A stretch of DNA of 59,867 nucleotides from Bacillus marinisedimentorum (GCF_001644195.2 NZ_LWBL02000033.1:1-59867); one strand, 5' to 3'. Positions 48,857 through 58,033 are shown, numbered from the stretch's first letter. Notes: generated from the sequence alone by a model not told the origin. Made by a program: numbers and translations.

Positions 48857-49561
48857 GTGGGTAAACTGCTTAACCGATATGCCGCTGTACTTGTAATTGT
48901 GGTAATAGCGCTCATAGGCTTTTATGAATTTAAGTTGCATGAGGTGAAAAAGGAAGTGTACAGCCTGCAGGCCGCAAATGAAGAACTCGCGGGAAAACAG
49001 ATGTTCGACTCGTTTGATAAAGAGACAGGTAAAAATAAGAACAAACTGGTTAACGGGTATCTAACCTGGAAAAGCGGAAATGAAATAGCCAATGACCTTG
49101 TGAAAAAAAGCGACGGAAAGTTCAAGAAAGACTGGGGTGTCTTCATGGCGAATGAGGCACTTCGCCGCGATATTGACCCATATCTTGTATTTGAGTTGTT
49201 GAAGGTGGAGTCAGGCGGGAAATTCGAACCGACATTAAAAGGACCAGAGACAGAATATGGACATGCATACGGAATGGCTCAATTCATGAAGAATACAGCT
49301 CCGTGGATTGCGGAAATGGCTGGAATGCCTTACGAAGATGAGTTGTTGTTTGATCCTTATTATTCCATCCAGCTGTCAATCGTTTACCTTGATTTCCTGC
49401 AGAAGAGATTCAAGGATTGGGACAAGGCACTGACTGCTTACCACCGCGGTATATATGGTATGGAAAAGTATATTGAGGAAAATGGGCACGCCAGAAGCTG
49501 GTATGCCGAAGAAATTCAGGAAAGTGCCGAAGAACATGATTTTGTCGCGTCAGCACGATGA
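48857..49561 (+). CDS. Membrane-anchored lytic transglycosylase (SLT domain)
   Basis: Encodes 234 residues: an N-terminal transmembrane anchor (about 8-24), a short coiled coil (HEVKKEVYSLQAANEELAGK), and a C-terminal SLT domain from about 90. Catalytic Glu118 is in LLKVESGGKF; GMAQFMKNTAPWIAEMAG and ALTAYHRGIYGM are the other SLT motifs. It should cleave peptidoglycan glycan strands outside the membrane. It starts at GTG 48857, ten bases after AAAGGAG held in the hairpin. Not part of this locus in B. subtilis as far as I know. Confidence 0.9.
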   Translation: MGKLLNRYAAVLVIVVIALIGFYEFKLHEVKKEVYSLQAANEELAGKQMFDSFDKETGKNKNKLVNGYLTWKSGNEIANDLVKKSDGKFKKDWGVFMANEALRRDIDPYLVFELLKVESGGKFEPTLKGPETEYGHAYGMAQFMKNTAPWIAEMAGMPYEDELLFDPYYSIQLSIVYLDFLQKRFKDWDKALTAYHRGIYGMEKYIEENGHARSWYAEEIQESAEEHDFVASAR

Positions 49562-49573
49562 ATACTGGGACAG

Positions 49574-49608
49574 AGACACCTTTATCTTTTTAGAGAAGGT
49601 GTCTTTTT
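49574..49608 (+). terminator. Intrinsic terminator after the transglycosylase gene
   Basis: AGACACCTT (49574-49582) pairs with AAGGTGTCT (49596-49604), followed by TTTT. Confidence 0.9.
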
Positions 49609-49657
49609 AATATTTGCGAGGAATTGTATAGTGAAGAAAAAGGAGGGGCACACTGGT

Positions 49658-49747
49658 GTGAATGCGCATGCTCCTGAATTCGAAGGCATGAGGATTTACA
49701 AAAAAGGGACAATTAGGTATACTACATCCATAGCTAAATCGAAATGA
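49658..49747 (+). CDS. Possible 29-codon ORF upstream of the zinc transporter
   Basis: A GTG at 49658 follows AAAAAGGAGGGG by about 11 bases and opens 29 codons (MNAHAPEFEGMRIYKKG...) that run across the zinc-transporter promoter and Zur box. The good Shine-Dalgarno is the only support; it may be a chance frame. Confidence 0.2.
   Translation: MNAHAPEFEGMRIYKKGTIRYTTSIAKSK
49695..49723 (+). promoter_or_regulatory. Sigma-A promoter of the zinc transporter operon
   Basis: TTTACA (49695-49700), 17-base spacer, TATACT (49718-49723). The start near 49730 falls just before the Zur box, a normal place for repression. Confidence 0.75.
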
Positions 49748-49755
49748 TTCCTAAA
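49736..49755 (+). promoter_or_regulatory. Zur box (zinc-responsive operator)
   Basis: AAATCGAAATGATTCCTAAA matches the left half of the Bacillus Zur box (AAATCGTAATnATTnCGATTT) closely and the right half partly. Position over the start of transcription and a zur gene at the end of the same cluster support the call. Confidence 0.7.
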
Positions 49756-49820
49756 AACATCCATTAGCCGATATATGTCCGGCCGCCTGGCAAGAATGGA
49801 ATATAAAAGGGGAATATCTA

Positions 49821-50579
49821 ATGAATAATTTGGATTGCCTTGTTGACATTAAGGATTTGACATACAGATATGAACGGGAGAATGTTCTTGAGAATATAGA
49901 TCTTTGCATTCCGAAAGGGGCGTTTATTGGGCTGGTAGGTCCCAATGGTTCCGGTAAATCAACGCTGATCAGACTGCTCCTGGGCCTTTTGAAAGTCCAG
50001 GAAGGGAAAATAAATTTGTTTGGAATTCCGGCGCAATCTTTTCAGCAGCGTTTTAAAATTGGATACGTATCCCAAAAAGCGAACAGCTTTAATACCGGTT
50101 TTCCGGCAACTGTTTCGGAAGTTGTCGGAATGGGCCTCGTATCGAAAATGGGCTTTTTCCGCTTTTATCGAAAACAGGATAAAGAAAAAATCAGACAGGC
50201 CCTTGAAACGGTAGGGATGGAAAAATATGCAGGCCGGAATATTGGTGAGCTGTCCGGAGGGCAGCAGCAGCGCGTTTTTATTGCAAGAGCGCTAGTAAGT
50301 GAGCCGGAACTGTTAATTCTCGATGAACCGACAGTCGGTGTCGATGCGAAAAATGTGAAAAGCTTTTACGGGCTGCTGAAAAAACTTCATGAGGACGGGA
50401 TTACAATTTTGCTTGTCACACATGATATCGGAACGATTACAGAGCAGGCGACACACATTGCCTGTCTGAATAAAAAAATGTTTTTCCATGGGGATGCCTG
50501 TGAATTTGATGAGTTGAAAGATGATGAACTTTCAAGCTTTTATGGACATCAGCTTCAAACCCTGACACATGAACATTGA
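49821..50579 (+). CDS. zurA: Zinc ABC transporter ATP-binding protein (ZurA/AdcC/ZnuC type)
   Basis: Encodes 252 residues: Walker A GPNGSGKST, signature LSGGQQQR, Walker B LLILDEPTVG, switch His in VTHDIG. It powers zinc (or manganese) uptake with the ZurM-type permease that follows. ATG 49821 follows AAAGGGGAA. Operon zurA-zurM-zur as in Listeria; no binding-protein gene is present. Confidence 0.9.
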   Translation: MNNLDCLVDIKDLTYRYERENVLENIDLCIPKGAFIGLVGPNGSGKSTLIRLLLGLLKVQEGKINLFGIPAQSFQQRFKIGYVSQKANSFNTGFPATVSEVVGMGLVSKMGFFRFYRKQDKEKIRQALETVGMEKYAGRNIGELSGGQQQRVFIARALVSEPELLILDEPTVGVDAKNVKSFYGLLKKLHEDGITILLVTHDIGTITEQATHIACLNKKMFFHGDACEFDELKDDELSSFYGHQLQTLTHEH

Positions 50580-50593
50580 AGGTGGGACACGTT

Positions 50594-51427
50594 ATGATTT
50601 CCAGTTTATTTCAATATGAGTTTCTGCAGAATGCCTTTTTCACTGGGATGATGATCGGCCTGCTTGCCCCGCTTATGGGTGTATTTATCGTCGTCAGGAG
50701 ATTGTCGCTCATCGCAGACGCCCTTTCCCATATCACCCTCGGTGGCATTGCGTTTGGCATGCTTATTCAGAAACAAACAGCGGGATTCGCCTTTTTAAAT
50801 CCTCTTTACATGGGGATGGTTTTTTCTGTCATCGGCTCGCTTTTCATGGAACGCCTGAGAGATGTATATAAGCATTACCAGGAGCTTGCTGTGCCGATCA
50901 TTTTATCCGGCGGTGTCGGCTTAAGCGTCATTTTCATTTCACTCGCAGACGGTTTCAATGCGGACTTGTTCGGATACCTATTCGGAAGTGTTACAGCTGT
51001 CAGCCGAATGGATCTCTGGACTATTCTTGTGATAACGGTAGCCGTGGCGATCATTATCGGTCTTTTTTATAAAGAATTGTTTTTCCTTTCATTCGATGAG
51101 GAACATGCAGTCGCATCAGGCGTCAAAGCAAAATGGATCCACTTTGCCTTTATCTTGATGGCGGCTTTGATCATTGCGGCTTCGATGCGGATAGTCGGAA
51201 TCCTGCTTGTTTCTTCACTGATGACATTGCCGACGGCCGCTAGTATCAGAATAGCGAGAGGGTTCAAGCAAACGATTTTTTTGTCAGTTATATTTGGAGA
51301 GGTATCGGTTCTGGGGGGGCTGTTCGCTGCCTATCATTTGGATCTTGCACCGGGCGGCACAATCGTCATCATTGCAATTTTTATTCTTATTGGTGCGATT
51401 TTCTGGAAAAAAAGCCGGCAAGGCTGA
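50594..51427 (+). CDS. zurM: Zinc ABC transporter permease (ABC-3 family)
   Basis: Encodes 277 residues with about eight transmembrane helices. RRLSLIADALSHITLGGIAFG is the ABC-3 coupling region and FDEEHAVASGVKAKW the cytoplasmic loop. ATG 50594 lies behind AAGGTGGG; the in-frame ATG 50576 overlaps the end of zurA. The adjacent Zur box and zur gene indicate zinc rather than manganese. Confidence 0.9.
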   Translation: MISSLFQYEFLQNAFFTGMMIGLLAPLMGVFIVVRRLSLIADALSHITLGGIAFGMLIQKQTAGFAFLNPLYMGMVFSVIGSLFMERLRDVYKHYQELAVPIILSGGVGLSVIFISLADGFNADLFGYLFGSVTAVSRMDLWTILVITVAVAIIIGLFYKELFFLSFDEEHAVASGVKAKWIHFAFILMAALIIAASMRIVGILLVSSLMTLPTAASIRIARGFKQTIFLSVIFGEVSVLGGLFAAYHLDLAPGGTIVIIAIFILIGAIFWKKSRQG

Positions 51428-51446
51428 GATGTTGAGGTGAATTAAT

Positions 51447-51872
51447 ATGAATGTGAAAGGCGCATTGGATTTGCTCAAGGAACAGGGTTACAAATACACA
51501 GATAAGCGCAAGGATATTCTGGAGCTTTTCTTTTCAACTACCCGATATATGACAGCAAAAGACGTGCTAGCATATTTGAAGGATGATTATCCTGGATTGA
51601 GCTTTGATACAATTTACCGCAATCTTTCGCTTTTTGCCGATCTCGGTATTTTCGAAATGACTGAGCTTGAAGGTGAGAAGCATTTCCGGTTCCGCTGCTC
51701 AACAAGCGAGCATCACCATCACTTCATTTGTACGGATTGCGGCAAGACGGAACGGGTCGATTTGTGCCCGATGAGAGAAATTCCGGGTTTGAATGGATAT
51801 GATGTTACCGGCCATAAATTCGAAATTTATGGAAGGTGTCCGGAATGTGCTGCTGATTCACATACCAGCTAA
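51447..51872 (+). CDS. zur: Zinc uptake regulator, Fur family
   Basis: Encodes 141 residues: winged helix (YTDKRKDILELFF, SFDTIYRNLSLF), metal-sensing HHHHF (TSEHHHHFICTDCG) and two CxxC pairs (CTDC and CPEC) that hold structural zinc. Fur family type is assigned as Zur from the operon; PerR and Fur in Bacillus lie elsewhere. B. subtilis yqfV is at this place. ATG 51447 follows TTGAGGTGA. It should repress its own operon through the box at 49736 when zinc is ample. Confidence 0.92.
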   Translation: MNVKGALDLLKEQGYKYTDKRKDILELFFSTTRYMTAKDVLAYLKDDYPGLSFDTIYRNLSLFADLGIFEMTELEGEKHFRFRCSTSEHHHHFICTDCGKTERVDLCPMREIPGLNGYDVTGHKFEIYGRCPECAADSHTS

Positions 51873-52028
51873 CACTAAGCAGAGCTGTCCGATTCGGGCA
51901 GCTTGTTAAATTCAGCGAATGGGGCGGCAGGCTTTCATGAGCTTTAATAAGCAAACATTAACACCCATAATCGCTTCTGGATTGCTCATACTATAAATGC
52001 TCCTCACAACAGAAAGCGAGGGATAAGT

Positions 52029-52451
52029 ATGCCAGGACGTATGGAAGAACAAGGAGATGCCCTTTATTATGGCGGGCAAGGAGAAGTCAGTGAAAGGCTT
52101 GCATCAGATGATTACTCCGAAGAAACAGCCGGAGAGGTGGCTGTCCCGGTTGCGGATACAGCAGGTACGGGAGCTTTCAGGCAAAGGAACGAAGCTGAGG
52201 AAACCCGCCGAAACGGTGAGGGTGGTCTCGAAGGCAACAATGAGGCTGCCAATGAAGGACGAGGAGTGGGCTATGCGGCACTGGCCCTATCCATCATTTC
52301 ACTGTTCGTATTTCCAGTGTTGATGGGGGCAGCCGGCATCATTGTCGGATTTGTCGCCCGCCGCAGAGGAGCAGCCGCACTTGGATCATGGGCGATCGGC
52401 ATCGGTATTGCTTCATTGGCGATCAGCCTGTTTTTCGCTCCATTCTTTTAA
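52029..52451 (+). CDS. yqfX: YqfX-like membrane protein
   Basis: Encodes 140 residues: a hydrophilic, Glu/Gly-rich N-terminal half (1-78, probably disordered) and two transmembrane helices (about 80-105 and 116-138) separated by VARRRGAAALG, a DUF4190-like arrangement. Position between zur and ispG and the two-helix tail match B. subtilis YqfX. Function unknown. ATG 52029 follows GAGGGATAAG. It converges on ispG. Confidence 0.75.
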   Translation: MPGRMEEQGDALYYGGQGEVSERLASDDYSEETAGEVAVPVADTAGTGAFRQRNEAEETRRNGEGGLEGNNEAANEGRGVGYAALALSIISLFVFPVLMGAAGIIVGFVARRRGAAALGSWAIGIGIASLAISLFFAPFF

Positions 52452-52470
52452 CAAAACAGCATAATGCATT

Positions 52471-52498
52471 AAAAATGCCTGGCGCTTGGCGCCAGGCT
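52471..52498 (-). terminator. Terminator of ispG
   Basis: GCCTGGCG (52477-52484) pairs with CGCCAGGC (52490-52497); on the minus strand it is followed by ATTTTTAATG. It may also stop yqfX transcripts less efficiently. Confidence 0.8.
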
Positions 52499-52502
52499 TC
52501 GT

Positions 52503-53591
52503 TTATTTCTGCTGTAAAAAATATTCTTCAGCGATTTTGTCCACTTCTTTTTTCAGTTCCTCGACCATTGTTTCTTCAGGCACTTTCCGGATAATTTCCC
52601 CATGGCGGAAGAGGAGTCCCTCTCCGCGCGCACCGGCAATGCCGATATCCGCTTCACGTGCTTCACCAGGCCCATTGACGGCACACCCGAGAACGGCGAC
52701 TTTTATCGGGGCCTTTATTGTAGAAATGTATTCTTCCACTTCATTGGCAATGCTAATCAGGTCGATTTCAATCCTTCCGCAGGTAGGGCATGATATCAGT
52801 GTTGCAGCATTTGATGCCAGGCCGAAGGACTTCAGCAATTCTCGGGCAACCTTCACTTCTTCAACGGGGTCGGCACTCAGAGAGATGCGTACCGTGTTGC
52901 CGATACCTTTGCTGAGAATGGCTCCGAGTCCGGCAGCGCTTTTCACTGTGCCGGCAAATAAAGTTCCTGATTCCGTGATGCCGAGATGGAGCGGATAATC
53001 GAAAGCACGGGACGCTTTTTCATAAGCCTCGATGGCCAAATTCACGTCTGATGCCTTCAAAGAAACGATTATATCATGGAAGTCAAGGTCCTCGAGGATT
53101 TTAATATGATGAAGGGCGCTTTCGACCATGCCATCAGCAGTAGGGTATCCGTATTTCTCAAGAATCCGTTTTTCAAGAGATCCCGCATTGACACCGATCC
53201 GAATCGGAACTCCGCGTTCTTTTGCAGCTTTTACAACAGCTTCAACCTTTTCGCGGCGGCCGATATTACCGGGGTTGATACGGATTTTATCTGCTCCGCC
53301 TTCAATTGCCTTCAACGCCAATTTATAATTGAAATGTATATCTACCACAAGCGGTATATTTATTCTTTTCTTGATTTCAGAAATGGCATCTGCAGCCCGT
53401 TCATCGGGACAGGCCACCCGTACAACCTGGCAGCCGGCTTCCTCCAGACGGAGGATTTCAGCGACTGTTGCCTCCACATCATGCGTTTTGGTCGTCGTCA
53501 TACTCTGTACGACAACTTCATTGTTTCCGCCGATTGTCAGGTTCCCAACTTTAACCGGGCGGGTTTTTGTGCGATGTGTTATTTCGTTCAT
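52503..53591 (-). CDS. ispG: 4-hydroxy-3-methylbut-2-en-1-yl diphosphate synthase
   Basis: Encodes 362 residues: TIM-barrel part ([43 protein letters not shown]) and a C-terminal Fe-S domain with LISCPTCGR and [13 protein letters not shown] supplying the three cluster Cys. Penultimate step of the MEP isoprenoid pathway, upstream of IspH also encoded here. The start ATG 53591 lies behind TAAGGAGCG. B. subtilis name yqfY. Confidence 0.97.
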   Translation of the reverse strand: MNEITHRTKTRPVKVGNLTIGGNNEVVVQSMTTTKTHDVEATVAEILRLEEAGCQVVRVACPDERAADAISEIKKRINIPLVVDIHFNYKLALKAIEGGADKIRINPGNIGRREKVEAVVKAAKERGVPIRIGVNAGSLEKRILEKYGYPTADGMVESALHHIKILEDLDFHDIIVSLKASDVNLAIEAYEKASRAFDYPLHLGITESGTLFAGTVKSAAGLGAILSKGIGNTVRISLSADPVEEVKVARELLKSFGLASNAATLISCPTCGRIEIDLISIANEVEEYISTIKAPIKVAVLGCAVNGPGEAREADIGIAGARGEGLLFRHGEIIRKVPEETMVEELKKEVDKIAEEYFLQQK

Positions 53592-53641
53592 GCAGGAATC
53601 GCTCCTTATTTAAAGTCAATTATTTATGTGAATACTTCTCC

Positions 53642-53670
53642 ATTATAAAGGCTACTTTAATTTTTTAGAA
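53642..53670 (-). promoter_or_regulatory. Candidate promoter of ispG
   Basis: Minus strand TATAAT (53647-53642) with a poor -35 (TTCTAA) 17 bases upstream. The leader is about 45 bases. Confidence 0.45.
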
Positions 53671-53696
53671 GCTGCAAGGTTTAAATAGGGAAACAG

Positions 53697-54047
53697 CTAT
53701 TCATAAAATGGAAAACGGTACGTTTTGCCGATGTGGAGAGCAGCAAGGTTTCCATTAGGGTTCAATGCTTCAAAATCAGAAATAATTTCATCAATCGGCA
53801 CTGGACTTGTTCCGCCGTGGATTTTTTCTACGACTGAAAGGACGGTGTCACCTGGTTTGACGACGCGGTTTTGATATTGGATATCCAGATCGTCACCGGA
53901 TTTGCCAGCGGCAGCAGTATGAACTGCCGGAACAGTATTTGCCGGAAGCGTTCCAGTCGTCAAATCAAAATAGATGATGTAAAAAACAAGACAGGCACAG
54001 CCCGCAAGCAGAAATCGTTTCAAGTTAAACAGCCCCTTTTTTACCAT
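53697..54047 (-). CDS. yqfZ: Exported LysM-like protein (YqfZ)
   Basis: Encodes 116 residues: an N-terminal membrane helix (about 10-28), then a LysM-type domain (VVKPGDTVLSVVEKIH...NPNGNLAALHIGKTYRFP). LysM binds peptidoglycan N-acetylglucosamine. Position next to ispG matches B. subtilis YqfZ. Start ATG 54047 has an AAAAAAGGGG-type site. Confidence 0.82.
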   Translation of the reverse strand: MVKKGLFNLKRFLLAGCACLVFYIIYFDLTTGTLPANTVPAVHTAAAGKSGDDLDIQYQNRVVKPGDTVLSVVEKIHGGTSPVPIDEIISDFEALNPNGNLAALHIGKTYRFPFYE

Positions 54048-54061
54048 ATAGGAAAGTATAA

Positions 54062-54169
54062 AATGTCAACAAGGAAGTTTCCGGCGCACCAGCCAAAATT
54101 AAAAATATAAATAAGAACAGCTGCGTCATTGTCTTCCCTAAAGACTTGCCAGTCGGCGTCCTTTCTTTA
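54062..54169 (+). repeat. Dispersed repeat family B, copy 3
   Basis: AATGTCAACAAGGAAG, CAGCCAAAATTAAAAATA, ACAGCTGCGTCATTGTCTT and CAGTCGGCGTCCTTTCTTT align in order with copies 1 and 2. It lies in the divergent yqfZ / NfeD intergenic region, so it may supply or disrupt promoter sequence there. A short head (ACATGTCCACAAGGAA) recurs at 58051. Confidence 0.78.
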
Positions 54170-54275
54170 TCACTATATGCTTGTCCATCATATAAGCATG
54201 ACAAAATGAAACTATTTATCCGAAAAATCGTATATCATAATATACAGGATGACATTTTATGAAGGGGGAAGTCAT

Positions 54276-54932
54276 ATGGAATGGCTGGCCAATCCGGCGG
54301 CAGGTTTTTTCATCATGCTGCTGGCGTCATTATTTTTATTTGGAGAGCTCCTCGTGAAAGCAAAGGGGATATTCGGCCTTGTCGGTGCAGGCCTGATGGT
54401 CTTTTATTTTTCTTACCATTTATCCGAGGTGACAGCTGCCTGGACAGCAGCAGCATTTATTGTAGGGCTTGTATTGATTGTGATCGACGGAAAGCTGGTG
54501 AACGACGGAACACTGGCTGTCATCGGTTTGATAGTAATGGTTGGATCTGTTGCATTGCCGGCGCCCGGTTGGGTGTACGGGTTCATGGCCGGCTCAGGGC
54601 TTGTGCTGGGAGCCGGAGCTTCACTGGCATTTCTGAAAATTTTTCCGCACCGCGAGTTATGGCAAAAGGTCACGCTGAGAGACAGGCTTACAGGTGAAAC
54701 GGGTTATAATTCAATAAACCAGGGATATCGGGGCCTTATTGGCAAAGAAGGAGTAACGAAAACGCCTTTTCACCCGGTCGGAACAATTGAAATCGACGGA
54801 CAATCATACAGCGCTGTGACCGACGGGAAATGGCTTGAAGCAGGCAGGGAGATTGAGGTTGTTTCAGTTGACGGCACAAAAATAGTTGTTACCGCAGCAG
54901 AAAGGAAAGCCGGCGATGAACTAAATGACTGA
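54276..54932 (+). CDS. NfeD-like membrane protein, short form
   Basis: Encodes 218 residues: four or five transmembrane helices (about 5-130), then a soluble OB-fold tail (YRGLIGKEGVTKTPFHPVGTIEIDGQSYSAVTDGKWLEAGREIEVV), the NfeD domain. It lacks the protease domain of YqeZ. Short NfeD proteins usually sit beside a flotillin or stomatin gene; here there is none. ATG 54276 follows AAGGGGGAA. Confidence 0.85.
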   Translation: MEWLANPAAGFFIMLLASLFLFGELLVKAKGIFGLVGAGLMVFYFSYHLSEVTAAWTAAAFIVGLVLIVIDGKLVNDGTLAVIGLIVMVGSVALPAPGWVYGFMAGSGLVLGAGASLAFLKIFPHRELWQKVTLRDRLTGETGYNSINQGYRGLIGKEGVTKTPFHPVGTIEIDGQSYSAVTDGKWLEAGREIEVVSVDGTKIVVTAAERKAGDELND

Positions 54933-55030
54933 TACGGTGTCTTCTTTGCCGCGGGGCGGGCAGTGAGCTCAGCAGCGGAAATCAACTCCCCGGTTTAAAA
55001 TGCAATATATTATTACGCCAATAAATAGAC

Positions 55031-55072
55031 AATTGCTCAGGGCAGTTCATCAGAAGCCCTGAGCAATTTTAA
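55031..55072 (+). terminator. Terminator between the NfeD-like and DUF1189 genes
   Basis: TTGCTCAGGGC (55033-55043) pairs with GCCCTGAGCAA (55056-55066), followed by TTTT. It could serve both converging genes, although the DUF1189 stop is 114 bases away. Confidence 0.85.
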
Positions 55073-55185
55073 TGTTATTTACTATGTTAAATTACTTGTT
55101 GATTTGCTGCTGATTCGATTCCATTTTAACCGCCAATTGCAATTTTCACCTTCAGTACCCATTGGTTTAACGGTGCATTTTCGGT

Positions 55186-55971
55186 TTAAAGTGCATCCGG
55201 CCTTTTTTCTTTGGGGAGCGGTACTTCCTTTATGACCAGATAGAGGATAACAATTGCCGTTGCCCAATATAATAAGAAAGAAAATGGTATGAAAATGCCG
55301 AGAGCATTGACAAGGGCAAAAAAGATTGTCGGTATTGTAACTGCATAAGCCGACATCACCCATATATGCTTGAACGTCAGTTTCCTTGCCAGTGATTTGG
55401 CAGCCATCATTCCGATAAAAGCAAGTACAGTGATACCAATAAATTTAAACCCGGTCTGGAAGATATACATGATTAAAAACAGAATCGGCAGCAAAATATA
55501 TAGAAGGTCATCGCTGTCCTGCAAAAATGTAAGCAGCCTTTCCTTGCTCATTTCCATTCCGCTAAGCCCTTCGTAAGGAAGGGTCTGGATATCCGCTCCC
55601 ATTTTGTATACAGCCTGGTTCTTCAGCAAGGCCAGAGCATTTTCGTACTCATTTAGATCGGCACTTGAAAGTTCGCCGGTCGAATCAAAGACAAACGTGA
55701 AGTCCTGTTCCTTTCTTATGATCGGCTTGTCAGCTTCTGAAGTCAATTCACCGTTTTCAATCTTAAATGCCGGGACTTCTTCTGACAGGAGTGCTGTTGT
55801 TTCATCCAGCCAGGCATTTATCGAAACCGACATTGAAATGAAGGCTGGGATCATAGAAATGAGCATCATGACGAAAACGTACAAAATCGTCTTTCCAATG
55901 CCCTGGAACCGGAATGATGCCATGGTCTTTGGTGATGCAAAACTCATATAAAATTGCTTAAATACGTTCAT
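55186..55971 (-). CDS. yqgB: DUF1189 membrane protein
   Basis: Encodes 261 residues: helix near 28-50, an extracytoplasmic domain (about 50-155), and four C-terminal helices. MNVFKQFYMSFASPKTMASFRFQGIGKTILYVF is the DUF1189 N-terminus. No known activity. The name yqgB rests on position between yqfZ and yqgC and is less certain than the domain. Confidence 0.75.
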   Translation of the reverse strand: MNVFKQFYMSFASPKTMASFRFQGIGKTILYVFVMMLISMIPAFISMSVSINAWLDETTALLSEEVPAFKIENGELTSEADKPIIRKEQDFTFVFDSTGELSSADLNEYENALALLKNQAVYKMGADIQTLPYEGLSGMEMSKERLLTFLQDSDDLLYILLPILFLIMYIFQTGFKFIGITVLAFIGMMAAKSLARKLTFKHIWVMSAYAVTIPTIFFALVNALGIFIPFSFLLYWATAIVILYLVIKEVPLPKEKRPDAL

Positions 55972-56102
55972 TCAACCACATCCTTTTGTCTCTCTGCTGC
56001 TAATTTTAATTGTACCAAAACATTTTGCGGCGGCAATAGGAAGTGCCAAATCACAATCGGAAAAGGGAAATTAATTTTTTGAAAAGAAATTGGATAAATA
56101 TC

Positions 56103-56132
56103 TTTACAAACAAATGGGTATTAAAAGATAAT
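56103..56132 (+). promoter_or_regulatory. Candidate sigma-A promoter of nptA
   Basis: TTTACA (56103-56108), 18-base spacer, GATAAT (56127-56132). Confidence 0.5.
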
Positions 56133-56187
56133 AGTGAAGGTGTGTTGATAATTGTCGAACGACAAAATATTCTCGAGGGGTTGAATC

Positions 56188-57819
56188 TTGGTGGAATTGG
56201 ACATTCAATTGATGATCTTTCAGTTCGTCGGCGGTCTGGGGATTTTCCTATTTGGAATAAAGTATATGGGGGATGGCCTCCAAAAATCTGCCGGTGACAA
56301 ACTGCGCGATGTATTGGATAAATTCACGACGAATCCGCTGATGGGCGTATTGGCGGGAATAATCGTGACAGTAATGATTCAGAGCAGCTCGGGTACGACC
56401 GTATTGACGGTTGGACTTGTTAATGCCGGGTTCATGACCCTGAAGCAGGCGATTGGTGTCATTATGGGAGCGAATATAGGTACCACTGTAACAGCATTCA
56501 TCATCGGTATTAAAATTTCAGATTATGCTCTCCCAATTATTGCAGTCGGTACGATGTTGCTTTTCTTCTTTAAAAATCATAAGGTGCAATACGTTGGGCA
56601 GGGGATTTTTGGATTCGGTGCCCTGTTTTATGGCCTGGAATTGATGGGTGACGGCATGAAGCCGCTTCGCTCTCTTGAAGCATTTCAGCAGCTTACACTT
56701 GATATGAGCCAAAATCCGCTCCTCGGTGTCGTGATTGGAACTCTCTTTACTGTCATTGTACAGAGTTCAAGTGCGACAATCGGAATATTGCAGGAGCTTT
56801 TCAACCAGGGGTCGCTTGAACTTGGGGCGGCGCTGCCGGTCTTGTTCGGTGATAATATCGGTACAACAATTACAGCGATTCTGGCTGCAATCGGAGCCAG
56901 CATAGCTGCCCGCCGTGCAGCTTTGACACATGTGCTCTTCAATTTGATCGGCACGACGGTTTTTTTGCTTATTCTCCCGCTGTATGCAAATGTCATTTCT
57001 TTTGTCCAGACATCACTTGATCTGAATCCGAAAATGACCATTGCCTTTGCGCATGGAATTTTTAACGCGTCGAATACAATTATTCAGTTTCCTTTCATCG
57101 CCATGCTTGCAATTATTGTCACAAAGTTGATACCTGGCGAAGATTCGATCGTAGAATACAAACCGAAACACTTGGATCCGATTTTCATCCAGCAGTCTGC
57201 TTCGCTAGCGCTCGGCCAGGCAAAGGAGGAAGTCCTCCGCATGGCAGAATTTTCGGCGAAGGGTCTTGAAGAGTCAAATCAGTTCTTGAAAACGAAACAG
57301 ACTAAGCATGCTGATATGGCAAGACAGCTTGAAGAAGCCATCAATAATCTCGACCGGAAGATTACCGATTATCTTGTCGATCTTTCTTCCGCTTCCTTAT
57401 CTGACCAGGAATCGGAAGCCCATTCCGTTTTGATGGATTCGGTCCGTGACATCGAGCGGGTCGGCGACCACGTTGAAAATGTAGTTGAATTGGTCGAATA
57501 TCAAATTGCGAATAAAGTGAAGATGACTGATGAAGCAATGGAAGATCTTGATGAAATGTTCAATCTTACGATTTCCACCCTGCGCCAGTCGATCCAGTCA
57601 CTGAGTGACATGGATGTGGAAGCGGCACGTGAGGTAGTAAAGAAAGAAGATCAAATCGATAAAATGGAAAGAACATTCCGCAAACAGCATATTCTTCGTT
57701 TGAATGAGGGGAGCTGCTCAGCTTCTGCCGGAATTGTTTTTGTCGACATCATCAGCAACCTTGAGCGTATTGGCGACCATTCCGTCAATATTGCGGAGGC
57801 AGTTATCGGAGAAGAGTAA
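56188..57819 (+). CDS. nptA: Na/Pi cotransporter with C-terminal PhoU domain
   Basis: Encodes 543 residues. The membrane half (about 1-310) has the two inverted-repeat QSSS motifs (TVMIQSSSGTTVLTVG, TVIVQSSSATIGILQ) each followed by GANIGTT or GDNIGTT. The cytoplasmic half (about 330-540) is a PhoU-like helical domain with SVRDIERVGDHVENV and ISNLERIGDHSVNIAEA. It imports phosphate with sodium, with PhoU likely regulating it. The start is TTG 56188 or GTG 56191, behind GAGGGG. Confidence 0.9.
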   Translation: MVELDIQLMIFQFVGGLGIFLFGIKYMGDGLQKSAGDKLRDVLDKFTTNPLMGVLAGIIVTVMIQSSSGTTVLTVGLVNAGFMTLKQAIGVIMGANIGTTVTAFIIGIKISDYALPIIAVGTMLLFFFKNHKVQYVGQGIFGFGALFYGLELMGDGMKPLRSLEAFQQLTLDMSQNPLLGVVIGTLFTVIVQSSSATIGILQELFNQGSLELGAALPVLFGDNIGTTITAILAAIGASIAARRAALTHVLFNLIGTTVFLLILPLYANVISFVQTSLDLNPKMTIAFAHGIFNASNTIIQFPFIAMLAIIVTKLIPGEDSIVEYKPKHLDPIFIQQSASLALGQAKEEVLRMAEFSAKGLEESNQFLKTKQTKHADMARQLEEAINNLDRKITDYLVDLSSASLSDQESEAHSVLMDSVRDIERVGDHVENVVELVEYQIANKVKMTDEAMEDLDEMFNLTISTLRQSIQSLSDMDVEAAREVVKKEDQIDKMERTFRKQHILRLNEGSCSASAGIVFVDIISNLERIGDHSVNIAEAVIGEE

Positions 57820-57824
57820 TGGTT

Positions 57825-57852
57825 CAGGCAGGGAGCTCCCTGCCTGTTTTTT
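57825..57852 (+). terminator. Intrinsic terminator after nptA
   Basis: CAGGCAGGGAG and CTCCCTGCCTG form an 11-bp stem with essentially no spare loop bases, followed by TTTTTT. The family A repeat starts at 57854. Confidence 0.85.
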
Positions 57853-57853
57853 C

Positions 57854-58033
57854 TGTTAAGGAAATTATTAAATTTAAATGTTGTGGATAAAAAGCCAGGA
57901 GGGAATCGTCCAGCTCCAGGCGCCAGCGGCTATCGTCATAAGCGGTGATCCCCTGCGGAAGGAAAGATCACCTTCCTGCGGGTACCCCCGCTTATGCGTA
58001 CGCCGCTAAGCGGGCGCCTTGCGCATTAGTTCT
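57854..58033 (+). repeat. Dispersed palindromic repeat family A, copy 4
   Basis: Full copy: GTTAAGGAAATTATTAAA, DnaA box complement TGTGGATAA at 57882-57890, TCGTCCAGCTCCAGGCGCC, CATAAGCGG/CCGCTTATG arms, GGTGATC/GATCACC arms and GCGGGCGCCTTGCGC. At 58051 a short head of family B follows. Confidence 0.95.
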
